NCBI GenBank assembly: GCA_008638375.1
Contig: CM018051.1
Location: 7,989,387 to 8,053,386, forward strand
Origin: Nyssa sinensis
Lineage: Eukaryota > Streptophyta > Magnoliopsida > Cornales > Nyssaceae
Direction of reading: 5' to 3'
Length of the DNA: 64,000 bases
The notes below the pieces were generated by a model. That model was not told the origin of the DNA and did not search any database. It saw nothing but the letters and a program-made list of their open reading frames with translations. The translations under genes and the position numbers were made by a program. Below are positions 33,491-50,890 of the stretch, one piece after another (within the stretch, counting starts at the first letter, position 1; every line of letters begins with the position of its first letter).

Positions 33491-34179
33491 AATGATATAT
33501 TCCACTTCTATGGTCAGCAAATTAACCCTCGCTGACTGAGATCATAGGCTAGCTAGTTCGATACGCCGTATCAACACCGGCTCACCACAATATACCCTGT
33601 GGGATGGGTTCGATAAATCACAACCTATTCGATAGTGATTAATCATAGAAGAGTGTTCTATTCAAAGCATCAAAATCATATCCAAATCGTATCCAAAATC
33701 AATAATCATCAATAGTAGTTCAATTATTTCAAATCAAGGTTCTTTATTTGACATTTAGTTCAAACAGTTCAAACATTTGTAAGAATATCGTAAAACATTT
33801 GAGTATCTTTCAAACACATTTTCTGAAGTCAAAGAAGACAATATAGTTGTCAATAGATCATTCAAACGTATACAGTATAGTTCGATAAATCATAAAAGAG
33901 TTCAATATTTATATCTATACTGAAATTGTCTACCTCAATATGGTATGAAATACTCACCTGAATTTCAAAGACTTATCTCCAAAAATCCTTCCTTCAAAGT
34001 TCCCTAAAATAACATTTCAAAATCCGATTACATTCCATAATATTACCCTGACTTAATTATCATTAATTCCTTTTCCTATTTTAGTTACATTTGTTGGGTA
34101 GCTTCTCTAAGTTTTAAAGTATGATTCTATTACCTTATATATTTACATGTCATATTTTTCTGTACCTTATTTCATAATA

Positions 34180-34610
34180 CGGACCTCACCATTGAGTCCG
34201 GAACGTCGAAGAAAGTCAATTTGGACTCCCTCTGACTTCCATTTGGTTTCAGGGACATTAAGGGTAATTTGATAATTTGCACTCTAACGTGTCTTATTTT
34301 TTCGGAGTTCCGTTTCGTAAAACGGACCCCACCATTGGGTTCAGAACGCCCAAAATAGTCAAAATGCACTATTGGTTTACTCAATTTGGTCTTTTGTATC
34401 AAAAGGGCAAAATGGTCATTTTGCACTTTTATGTGTATTCTATTTTTCGGGGTCCCGTATAGTGAAATAGACCCCACCATTGATCTTAGAATGTCCGAGA
34501 TAATAAAAATTGACTATTCATTTGCATTGTTTGGACTTCGTTTGATCTATTTTTGAACTAGGGGCATTTTTGAAATTTTCTATTATTTTAAATTAATTAA
34601 ATATATTAAT
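34180..34610. repeat. Three-copy ~145-bp tandem repeat inside the solo LTR
   Basis: GGACCTCACCATTGAGTCCG (34181), GGACCCCACCATTGGGTTC (34324) and GACCCCACCATTGATCTTA (34470) each lead into a similar text, with phrases such as CATTTTGCACTTTTATGTGT and TTTTTCGGGGTCCCGT. Confidence 0.8.
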
Positions 34611-35781
34611 ATTTTATTCTGGGGGTCAAATCACAATTATTAACAGTTGGGGGGTCAGTTTGTAATTTCTATAAAGTTCTGGGTCAAATCTCAATTTTCA
34701 ATTCTTCTATTCTAAATCAGGATAACCAAACAGTGGTTAATCCTTAAACTGGAATAGGCTATCCCCATCCCCCAAATTAATTTCAATTTAAATTTCTAAA
34801 CCTTGTAGCCAAACACTCCTAATTCAATTTAAAACATTTAAAACCTAAATCAAAACTACACCGTTTCACTTACCCTTTTAATTCGGTTGACCCTGACCCG
34901 GATCCACACCCGGATCCGATTTCTATTTTAACCCGAAATGCCCCACGACAATCCGGTCATCCCTCCCATTTCTCCGGTAGGGTTCCGGTGGTAACAGTCG
35001 CCTTCTCCGGCGACGGCCACCGGATTTTCACCATTTTTTTCACCAATTTTCAATGCCATTCTCTTCTAAATTTTATGTAGATTTTATTTCCAATGTGGGT
35101 TTTCAATTTAAAGCACCCATTCCTCACGAAATAGGGCAAACCCGAAACTCCGGTGACCTGAAATTTCCAATTTCGTTCAGATTTGTTCACTGTTTTTCAG
35201 TCTTTCCTTTTTATTTAGTTTTCTGCACTTATGAGGATTAGATCTAGGTTGTTTAAACACCATTTCATACATAAAATAATAAGGAAAATCCTAGCTACCC
35301 GTAACCTGTAACTACTATTTTCTTAGTTAATTCTCAACCAATTTTCTTGATTCTTTTTGGGTTTAAATCCTTATTTCATGCTCTATAATGTCTAACTATT
35401 AAATTCAACTATCATACTTTAACTTTTAAAATAACACAAAACCCACTTACCTGATTTTTTTTTTTTTTTTGAGTTTTCTTGATTGCAGGTCTCCTCCTAC
35501 TTCTGTGTTCCTCTTGGATCACCTCTGGTTTTCTTTCCAACCTCACAATCTCCCACCTAGCTTCACAAACCAACTTCTCTTTACAGATTTTTGCTTTCCC
35601 ACACAGCACCCATATATATATATATATATATATGTATAAGACCTGCTCCACCGCCCTTGTCATTTCTTCTCTTGATTCTCCCCCCTTCTAAAACCCTTAT
35701 TCTTGACTTACTTTTTCTGATTTTCTTTTCTAATTTGCAGGTTACATTTATTGCTTGGGAGGTCTTTGTGTGTATATATCT

Positions 35782-35812
<31 letters not shown>

Positions 35813-35924
35813 TTACACATATAACACTCACACTCTTCACCCAACCGACACACACACTCATATGGGCACACACTGATATTTTCCTATATACATATATATA
35901 CATATATACATATTTATATATTTT

Positions 35925-36015
35925 TAATTATTATTATTATTATTATTATTCTTATTATTATTATTATTAGTATATTTATTATTATTATGATTATTATTAT
36001 TATTATTATTATTTT
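35925..36015. repeat. (TTA)n trinucleotide repeat
   Basis: An interrupted ATT/TTA array near the right end of the solo LTR, after several TA/CATA runs. Confidence 0.95.
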
Positions 36016-36250
36016 TAATTTATTATAGTTCGGGTTTTTATGCCATGGCTCGGGTTTACCTGGTCGGGTACCGGCTCACTCGGGTCGGGGTATTACAGAA
36101 TGAATGTACCTATGTACATGCCTACACAAATCAACACTATATATATATATATATATATCAAATCATGGATGACTTTAGCAGCCAAGGCGGATTCAAATGC
36201 TATCTGGAGTGAGGATAAATTATATTGATATTTTTTTGAGATTTCTGAAA

Positions 36251-37060
36251 TTTCATTGACCTCCTACGACAAATAAAAAAAATTCTTCTCTAGCCAAATT
36301 TTTTGTTCAAATTGACAAAATTGTTTCTTCCATGGTTTTTTTTTTGGGGCAATTTTTCAATTTTTTAAAGAATTTTTTATTTTATATAAAAATAAATGTA
36401 AGGTGAATAAAATATTTTCATTTTACAGAAAAACAAATTTAAAATTTTAATCAATATTTATTTGAAAAATGAAAAAAATGAAACTATTGGTCAAAATTGA
36501 AAAAATGTAAAAAAAAAAAACATGAAAGGATAGTTTTGTCATTTTGAAAAAAAATGACTGGAGAGAGTATTTATAATTTTTCAGGTAAAGTAGAATATGT
36601 TAATATAATTTTATAAACCTCAAATTTCATTGACCTCCTACTTTACTTGACAAATAAACAAAATTCTTTTCCAGTCAAATTTTTTGTTTAAATTGACAAA
36701 ATTGTTTCTTTCATGGTTTTTTTTTTGGGGCAATTTTTCAATTTTTTAAAGAATTTTTTATTTTATATAAAAATAAATTTAAGGTGAATAAAATATTTTC
36801 ATTTTACAGAAAAACAAATTTAAAATTTTAATCAATATTTATTTGAAAAATGAAAAAAAATGAAAATATTGGTCAAAATTGAAAAAATGTAAAAAAAAAA
36901 AAAAACATGAAAGGATAGTTTTGTCATTTTGAAAAAAAATGACTGGAGAGAGTATTTATAATTTTTCAGGTGAAATAGAATAGGTTAATATAATTTTATA
37001 AACCTCAGGAAAAATCAATGTAATTGTTAAAAATCTTAAAATAGATCAATGTAATTTATT
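36251..37060. repeat. Two tandem ~375-bp copies of the AT-rich repeat family
   Basis: TTTCATTGACCTCCTAC occurs at 36251 and again at 36626. Both copies carry GACAAAATTGTTTCTT, GGGGCAATTTTTCAATTTTT and ATGACTGGAGAGAGTATTTA in the same order. The copies are nearly identical to each other, so the tandem doubling is recent. Its ends (CAATGTAATTTATT) resemble the copies at 5995, 41640 and 56145. Confidence 0.85.
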
Positions 37061-39379
37061 CAAAAAAATATAAAAGGTCTACTATAGAAATTTAAAAAAT
37101 TTAGAGGGAAATTTTTAAATTATAATTAACTTTTAGTAAAAAAATATTTTTGACAACCCTTTTGGAGGGACGATGGGCCTCCCGGCCACCCCCCAAATCC
37201 GGCATTATTTAACAATTACTTGATACAATGGTAAAATGTTTGATCCGTGAAGTGTGAGAACATAGATTTGACTTTGCAAACAATTACTTTTATGCCAAAA
37301 AAATGCCAAATATTAGGCCTGTTTCTATTTTATGTACCCCTCAAACACTCTCCATTAGAAGAACTAATACTGGGTGATGGCACTTTTATAGACTAAAACC
37401 ACTAATTAAAAATAAATACTCCCTTTCTCTCAATTTTAAAGTACATCTTTTCTTCATAGGGTGTCTTAAAATATAAGTCCAGTTTAAAAAATATAACTTA
37501 CAACATATTATGATTAAATAATGGGACAGGTGTAGCATCTTGAAGTATGAAATATCTATCAATTGATCCAAATGTAGTTCTGCGACTGTTTTACATTGCC
37601 ATCTATGATAGTTAATAGGTTTTTTTTTTCTTCTGATATTTTCTTTTCCTTTCTTCCTGATTCTCAAGTTCCAAACAGAGCCTTAGGGATTGAGTTGACT
37701 GCAGAGGCCTCGAGGTTTTCCCATTAATAGCATAGCCTTCTTCTTACTGTATGTGAGCAGTGACGAATTCAGAAATTGTGCAGAGCGAAATTTTATGTAT
37801 TAGAATTTTGTGAGCAACTTCTACGATGATTTAACATATTTTGAGAAGGCCAAGTCGCAATTTTATAAAAATTTTAGCAAGGTAACAATAGGAAAGTTAA
37901 CAAATTGATGGGTTCACCAAGTAGCTAGTGATATATATATATATATATATAGGTAATACCTGTAGCAAAGTGGTCATCAGGCTTGCAGCTAGTCGATGAA
38001 TTCCAGATTTCTCCATTTATGGAGCAAATTGGGGAAAGCACCTTACTTTCTTCTACTGGTAGTTCTAAAAGCTAATTTTGATTCCATGTGAAAACACCCT
38101 ATTTTTGTATCAAGTTGCTAATGAGAATTCAGGTAGTACACTATGAAAAAGAATGTAAAACAGCTTCTGGTGAATACTGGCAGTTTTTCTGGTGAATCAT
38201 TTACTGACTGAAAAAATGAATGTGAAAGATGAAAAGAAAATAAGAGTGAAAACAAAACAACCAATCAGATGGAGAGGAAGTGATCATAAGCTATTGATTC
38301 AATAGATCAAATACAATTGGGTTGCTGATAAATCATTGGCAAACAGAAAAGCTGCTGAATTACACTTAGTCAAACAATAGGAATCCCTTTAAAGGAATAT
38401 GGCCCTGACTCTGATAGAAGGCATGGCAACTCAATATTTTTTGTCTTACATCAGTTTCTTCAACAGTGTTATAACTAACCCCAGGGTTAGCTCGAATGGG
38501 AAGGCTTTAGAAGTTAAGACCTCCAAGGTGAAAGTTCGAGTCCCAGCTGAACTGATACCTATAACTTAGCGGTGGTTGCAGGTATCTGGAGTTTACATTG
38601 TAGCCACGCGTCAAATGGCCTGTTGGAAAGATTCTTTGTTACCGAAAAGAAAAAAACAGTGTGATAACTATAAGGTAAAGACAATGAAGGAAGGTGGTTT
38701 GAGATGTTACCGAGTTCAAAAAAATACCTCAAACTTGCTGCAGCACCAATGTCAGGCCACAGGGGAAAAGCATAGATGTCCCATCCAAGAATTCTCCCTT
38801 CCATTTCAGCTTTGGTATGGTTCCAGCTCTGTTAGCATTAAAATCTAAGATTTGCAAGCCCCCCAAATTTCCAGCTATGTCACATCAGCATCTTTTAAAC
38901 TCAAGTAGCACAATGGACTAGTTTTCTTATTGTGTTATGGGTAACTTTCCATCAATTTCAAATCTTTTAAGATCCAAACTCTAAAAAAGTTGCTCCCAAT
39001 ATCTCATTCCACATCCTTGTCACAGAAGAATCCTAGAGGCTGATTCTTTATGTTCCAATGGATTATATCTAATGACATCTTATCCCAAATAGACTGCATT
39101 CTATTAGTTGACATTGTTGTGATTGCCACAGATGACAAAGAATCCATTCACTTGATTCCTTGCTGAAAATAAATTACTCTTTGGCTTTGATAAAAGAAGT
39201 CACACATAAGGTAATGGAGACAACAAGATTTAATCCTATGAATTCAGCCAAGTGATATTCTGAGACATCTTTCATCGCTTTTTCTCCCTCCCCGTGTGCC
39301 ATCCGTAACATAATACCTTCAACCACCTGCATTCGAGCCAATTCCTTCCAAGGTATCTCAGAACTCGATCTCTCGAGAA
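37061..39379. other. Intergenic, no gene recognised
   Basis: AT-rich DNA with a (TA)n tract at 37932-37952 and a SINE-like element at 38475-38660. Confidence 0.5.
38475..38660 (+). mobile_element. tRNA-derived SINE-like element
   Basis: An internal pol III promoter is visible: A-box-like TTAGCTCGAATGGG (38487-38500) and B-box-like AGTTCGAGTCC (38533-38543), about 35 bp apart. A non-tRNA body follows (AGCGGTGGTTGCAGG) and an A-rich end (GAAAAGAAAAAAA, near 38645-38657). There is no foldable acceptor stem, so it is not a tRNA gene. Confidence 0.55.
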
Positions 39380-39439
39380 TGGCCCAAACAGAGAAGAACG
39401 GTTTCTGGTGAAGTACTAAATCATGGCAGCTTAAAAGCT

Positions 39440-39990
39440 TACATTGAAGAAACTTGATACTTCATGTTGTTGTTCACGACCTCTTTCCCTACTCCCAAAT
39501 AGAGAAAGCAGTGGTTTCAACCGGAGAAGTATATCATTGTAATTTAAATCTAAAATTTGAGAAACTTCTTCATGTTGTTGTTCACGACTTCTTCCCCCTC
39601 CTCCAAAATAGAGAAAGCATCTAATATTCGAGAAACTACTTCATGTTGTTGTTCACGTCTTCTTCCCCCCTCCCCCCCCCCCCCCCCTTTTCTCCAAAAT
39701 AGAGAAAACATGGTTTCAACTGTGAAGCATATCATTGTAACTTAAAGCTAATATTTGAGAAACTACTCCAAGTTGTTGTTCACGACTTCTTTTCCCTCTT
39801 CTAAAATATAAAAAGCATGGTTTCAACTGGTGAAGCAAGTAACTCACGGTCTTTTAAAGCTAACATTTGACAAACTCTTCCAAGTTGTTGTTCACGACTT
39901 CTCTCCTTCCTCTGAAATATAAAAAGCACGGTTTCAACTCGTGAAATAAATCATAGTACCTTAAAGCTAACATTTGAGATACTGCTTAAT
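39440..39990. repeat. ~110-bp minisatellite, five copies
   Basis: TTGTTGTTCACGAC or a one-base variant recurs five times, at roughly 39466, 39573, 39645, 39771 and 39884. Each is followed by a C/T-rich stretch, AAAATAGAGAAAGCATGG-like text and AGCTAACATTTGAGAAACT-like text. One unit is shortened to about 72 bp, and one is expanded by a poly-C run near 39666-39690. Confidence 0.85.
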
Positions 39991-40481
39991 TACGAGTTAA
40001 CATTTTAATGCATCATCACCCACTCATTCAAAGTGTAATTTGTTACCAAAATTCCTTCAAGCACAATGATGGCTAATAGACCCAAAATGTCTAACCATTT
40101 TCTTCCCTAAATTCTCCATTTTTTGTGTTAAACTCATAGCCTGCTAACCAATAAAAAATATTACAGTTTATGAAATTAGTCATACATGTAGTTGGAGAAT
40201 TAAAGCATAGTACTTCCATAAAAATTAGTTATACCCGTATTTACTGTGCTCCAAAAAAATGTGCCTTATGAGGATACTTTCAGTCCTGTCAAATTAAAAT
40301 TTACTTACTTTAAAATATTTTTTTTGAATTCTATAATAATTGTTTTGGGATCTCCATGCTACTGAGAAAGTTGATTTTATGGTATTTTGCACCCAAAATA
40401 TGAAAAAAAAAAAAAAAATCAAAGTCAAAATCAAAAGTCCTGTAATGAATCTACAAGTAGTTTGATTTGGTAAGCATTCCA

Positions 40482-40521
<40 letters not shown>

Positions 40522-41639
40522 AGATAGATAGATAGATAGATTAAGAATGAATTTTGATAAGATCAACAATGTGGAGTGGAAAGGTACCTGTAATAACATT
40601 GCCTTAGAAAGCTTTTCTCCGAGACCAAGCCCTTCCTCACTCTCTTTTCATTTAAACACCTTGCTTCACAGAAAAAGCATCTTGGATCTACATGAAAAGC
40701 CACTTCTCATTTGCGGGAGATGAGCAATATTTTGCTACTCACAATCAACAAATCTTTATTCTCTTGCTAAACTTGATAAAGTTTTTCTCATCAATTCTTC
40801 ATCTCTCATTTTTCTCATATCCTCTCTTTGCTCCAGCAAACTATCACAGATTTGTCCGCGCTGAGATGCCCAAGTCCAGGCAAAACAATCAAAATGACGC
40901 GCTAACATCACTCTTGATGGTAAACTTTTTTAGCAAGAGTTGTTTTTCCTATACCTCCCACACCAAAAACAGAAAAAAACTCGGCGGTGGTAGTGTCTCT
41001 CATCATCACCATGGCCAACATCTTTGATTTCCAAAACCCAACTGAAGACACCTTCATCTGTGCCTTCTGCTGGATCTCCATCTTTAAGAAAGCACTGCAT
41101 TCTCTTTAGCTCAAGCCATTTGCATCACCAGAAAGAAGACAAGATGGATCATGGATGGGTGGCCTTGATGATCTTCTCTGTGCTAAAAAATTTGCATAGC
41201 TGTTTGTGAAGTTTCATTCTCTGTAAATGAAATTGGATCAAACTTGTGAGATTGCAGAATGCATAGTGTCTTCCCAGTAAACAAGGTGCTAAAAAACAAC
41301 TGGCAATTTGGTTAGAACAAGGGAGCAAGTTGTGTTTAGGAGACAAAAGCTTTGGGCTCACACAGTAACAAAGTCAAGATTGGCAGCTCCTTTTCAGCCA
41401 AAGCAACTTGGGTGGTCGTAAAGAGAGATGCTAAGTCAAACCATTCACACTTGCGAATGTAGGGATAAATTTTGACATGAACGAGATTCATTAACTTAAT
41501 TCCTGATGATTTTATCGATGAGATCTTGTCATATAAGTAGTGTTATTTTTATATTTTTTAAAAACTAAATATTTTATTCAAATAATATGATGTTATAAGA
41601 CAGATTTGTAGATCCACTCCTAGAAAAACTTTTCATGAA

Positions 41640-42020
41640 TGTGTCGGTTAATTTCAAATATAGATACTTTCCTTCAATTAATTTTTTTTTCAAAATAACA
41701 AAACTACTACTTTCATATATATATATATATATATATATATTTTTAATTTTTTAAATCTTGACTAATCTTTTTTTATTTTTCAAATAAATATTGATAAAAA
41801 TCTTACTTATAAAAATAAAAATAAGTTATTTATTTTAAATAAAAAATTAAAATAAATTGGTAAAAATTAGAAAAATATAAAATAAATAAATAAAAATGAC
41901 AGTTTTGTTATTTTGAAAAAAATAATTGATAACAGAAATGTATCTATATATTATTTTGTATAGTAAAATAGATCAATATAATTTCATAAACCTCAGGAGA
42001 GCTAGTGTAATTTACCCTTA
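41640..42020. repeat. Copy of dispersed AT-rich repeat family
   Basis: Ends AACCTCAGGAGAGCTAGTGT then AATTTACC, the inverse of the start of the copy at 56145 (GGTAAATTACACTAGTTTCT). It is therefore in the opposite orientation to the copies at 5995 and 56145. Confidence 0.55.
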
Positions 42021-42793
42021 TTATTATTATTATCAGTTTGGCATATGATTTTGTACTCTCTTTTTTAAGATGTAGAAATTCAGAAGAAAATTTTAGCCAT
42101 GTGAATTTTTTTTTTACCCATTTTAACGAAACAAACACAATTTTTTTTTTATTCTATATACATCATTTTATCCACTTTTGTTTGTATAATATTAAACTAC
42201 CAACTCATTTAAAAACTTAAGTTATTATAATATAAAAGTAGTAATTTTATTATTATATCTTCTAACACGTTTTCTGACATGTGATAGTCGACATTAGCAT
42301 AATTCATATTTATCAAAATGACGATAAAATTTAGATATAGGACCTTTTATTAGACTCTGACTCTAATACCATGTTAACTATGAACTCATCTAAAGCAAAT
42401 GATAAAACTTAGGGTTGAGCAACTTGGTATATATTCAACTTCCCTAGTCCCTTTTTCTCTTTTTTTTTTTTTTTTTCTTTTTAAGATGCTCAAATAGCTT
42501 GATGTATCAAAATTGAAAAAATTAACAGCAAATATATGTCACCTTAAATGGTGGGTGCTGGGTAGTTTGATAAGGGCCAGCCCATTTTATTTTCCTTAGG
42601 CTGATGGCTTTTCTTTTATGGTTTCATCTAATCCAATAACTTTAAGCCCAACCAATGGGATATTTGGGAATAATAAGTTTAATAACATATAACCTTCATT
42701 AATGGTTTCTTCAAAGTAAAGATCTCTTGAAAATATCTACCTTCTTTGATTTTTTTTTTTTGCATAATTTTCCAAATAAGGGGAAATGTAATT

Positions 42794-42830
<37 letters not shown>

Positions 42831-44059
42831 CCTCGTTTTTAAATTTGTAAAGGCAGAAGGAAAAAGAAAAAATAAAGGAAAAGGAAAGAATAAAGAGAAA
42901 AGAAAAAAATGATTTTCTTCACATTGAAGTTTATCGGAGCAAAGTTCACTAGGGTAGCCATACACCCCCACTCGGATCTCACCCGAGCTAAGCGATGCGT
43001 GTGTGTGCAACGACTCAAAAATTAACAGTGTATAAGAAAAATAATTTTATTTTATTTTATTTTTTATCACGAATGAGTCAACTTGTCTCAATCTCTCTCT
43101 GAGAGAAAAGAACTAAACAATTTTGTATTATTTAAGTTATTTCTTTGATTAATTCCTCGTAAGATTTTACATCAAAATTTTATATTCACAATTTTAGTAA
43201 CTTATTAGGGTGTGAATTAAATTCACCAGTTCAATCAAATCATCCTAATCAAGGGGAGCCACATTGGATTCAAAGTCTCATCTTCTTAAATAATTTTCTT
43301 ACAATTAACCTTAAATCATTGTATCATGTTGATATTATTATTATTTTTTATTTTAAAAAAATGATTTATCAGTTCCCTATATATAATATTTTAAGCACAT
43401 TACTGTAGGGAGTGTAGGGAAATTGTTGCATAAAATATGAGTCCTGGATCTAGTAAGGTGAGCTGACCAGCTGAATTTTTATTTTTTATTTTTAAAAGGT
43501 TGAGTTTACTCGAAATGCTATATATGTTAAAAAAAATTACAAAAATTCTAAATCAGGTAACATTTGAGTTGTAATGAACCTATTAATTTATCAGAATTCC
43601 CAAAAAAAACAAAAAACAAATTACTCTGGTCCTTTGACTGAATCATTTGAGTTTTAATTACTAATTTAAGAAGCTTTTATTGACCATCTAAGAATGTAGT
43701 CAAGCGGTAAAGAAAATGAATATAAAATTCAAGCATCTCGAATTTAAATCTCATCTTCACCAATCTTTCACAACTAGAGATTAAATGATAGGTCTGATTG
43801 TCACAAAGAAATGAATTAATTAATTTAAGTACGTATAAACTGACTCAGAATATTTTGTGATCGATCCATAAAAAAAAAATGAAGATTTTATTGATTTTAT
43901 CACTTTATAGGAATTAGATGTGACAATGCATGTATATTGTGAAGCTTGATTTTGGAAAATTTTATAAAAATAAAAGTGAATATTATTAATTATTTGTTAA
44001 ATTGATCACATTTAACAAAGCCAATTGAGATGAAGTACCTAGAAGAGGGATATTAAGAA

Positions 44060-44890
44060 AAAAAAAAAGAATAAATTATATTAATTTCTTTTGAAAATTT
44101 TTATAATTATATAAATTTTTCTTAAAATTTTTAAAACAATACTGATCTTTTTTATTATTACTCACAGACTAGTTCCTCTTGCTGCACTCAACAGGCCCAA
44201 CTTCTTGTGAGTAATGGAGGTGACCCCTTTGCAACCTTATAGGCACTTTGGATCAGGACTCGAGAGATGGAATAAACCAATGAAATGATGGACATATGCC
44301 AAGTGATATGCTGTAGGTATCCTTCAAAAACTGCTTTATTTTCTTGCTACTCTACAATCGCAGATATAAGGAGAGGAGACTACCAGTGAAAAATTTATTT
44401 AATAAGGCTGTTATTTTACGTAATTTTATTATTATTTAATTTAATATATGATGTTTTATAAATTTTTATAAATTAAATTTTTAATAAAATTAAAAAATTT
44501 GTAAAATATCATCAGCATTACAACTGATAATAATGATGGAGTGACAATTTAACGTAAAATAAAAAATTGCCCCTTCAAAATTTTTTATTTTTTACTTCTA
44601 TATTAATGATTTAAATTTGTCACTAATTTTTTATAAAAGGCGCTAACCTACTTTTTCTCATAATGATAAAAGCTGTTAAAAGTGTCATTTTTATTTTATT
44701 TTATTTTTATTTTTTCAATTTTAACAATTTTTTAGAAGAATTTTTTTATTTTTTATAAACAAATTTAAGAAAAATAATTTATATTTTTTAATAAAAAATA
44801 TTTTAATTAATATTTATTTGAAAATAGAAAATATATTTGAAAAAGCTGGTCAAAATTTAAGAATTTAAAAAAAAAAATAGAGAAAGCTGT
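44060..44890. repeat. Interrupted copy of dispersed AT-rich repeat family
   Basis: Opens AATAAATTATATTAATTTCT and resumes its family-like text (TTATTTGAAAATAGAAAA, GGTCAAAATTTAAG) near 44700-44890. The middle (44165-44640) is different and may be a nested insertion. Confidence 0.4.
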
Positions 44891-45074
44891 CAAATAAGCC
44901 ACATCAAGGAGAGAGAAGAAAGGTTGAATAGATATGTACGCTAGATTAGACAAGCAACTATCTCGACAATATAGAGTTCCATCACATGTACTGCAAATCT
45001 AATGATAATTTTCAAGACGATTCTAATCTTGAAAGAGACAGACCACAGTTGTGAAGATCTTCAAATTAAGAACA

Positions 45075-50749
<5,675 letters not shown>

Positions 50750-50761
50750 CTCTCTCTTCTT

Positions 50762-50763
50762 CT

Positions 50764-50798
<35 letters not shown>

Positions 50799-50800
50799 GT
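50762..50800. repeat. (CT)n(AT)n microsatellite upstream of copy 3 ATG
   Basis: Same order of CT then AT units as in copy 1, beginning about 12 bp from the start codon. Confidence 0.95.
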
Positions 50801-50844
50801 ATATATCTCTCTGCAATGTGTTTGATTAGGAGATGGCTAGCAAT

Positions 50845-50890
50845 GAAACAAATGAGATATAAATAGGCAAGAAGGGTGGGGGCAGGAGAG
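50845..50890 (-). promoter_or_regulatory. Putative core promoter of CXE15-like copy 3
   Basis: CCTATTTATATCTC on the gene's strand, about 115 bp upstream of the ATG, matches the position of the box in copy 2. Spacing and conservation support a TATA-type element; no transcript start is known. Confidence 0.45.

Larger units (their letters stand above)
32707..36097. mobile_element. 3.4-kb solo LTR, probably Ty3/gypsy
   Basis: Starts TGTCACGACCTCAAATCCGG and ends GGTCGGGGTATTACA, flanked by a 5-bp TSD GAATG at 32702-32706 and 36098-36102. No gag-pol or second LTR follows. Plant chromovirus (Tekay/Del-type) LTRs are long and have TGTCACGACC or TGTAATACCCC ends, so I infer that lineage. Inside are a tandem 'TTCATAGTTCAATA' array (33320-33490), a three-copy ~145-bp repeat (34180-34610), a GC-rich CCGG block (34890-35030) and microsatellites (35610-36015). 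Short frames inside are not genes. Confidence 0.88.
39991..45074. other. Intergenic, no gene recognised
   Basis: AT-rich DNA with microsatellites at 40484-40544 ((TA)n then GATA), 41718-41742 and 42799-42828, a dispersed-repeat copy at 41640-42020, and a second longer one at 44060-44890. Short frames at 40692-41027 and 42711-43010 show no family signature. Confidence 0.5.

Noticed and set aside
38480..38550. Possible tRNA gene
   Set aside because: A and B boxes are present but no acceptor or anticodon stems pair; a SINE is the better reading.
42940..43015. 5S rRNA-like text (ACCCGAGCTAAGCGATGCG)
   Set aside because: The similarity is a few words only; the internal control region and the 120-bp length of 5S rRNA are absent.
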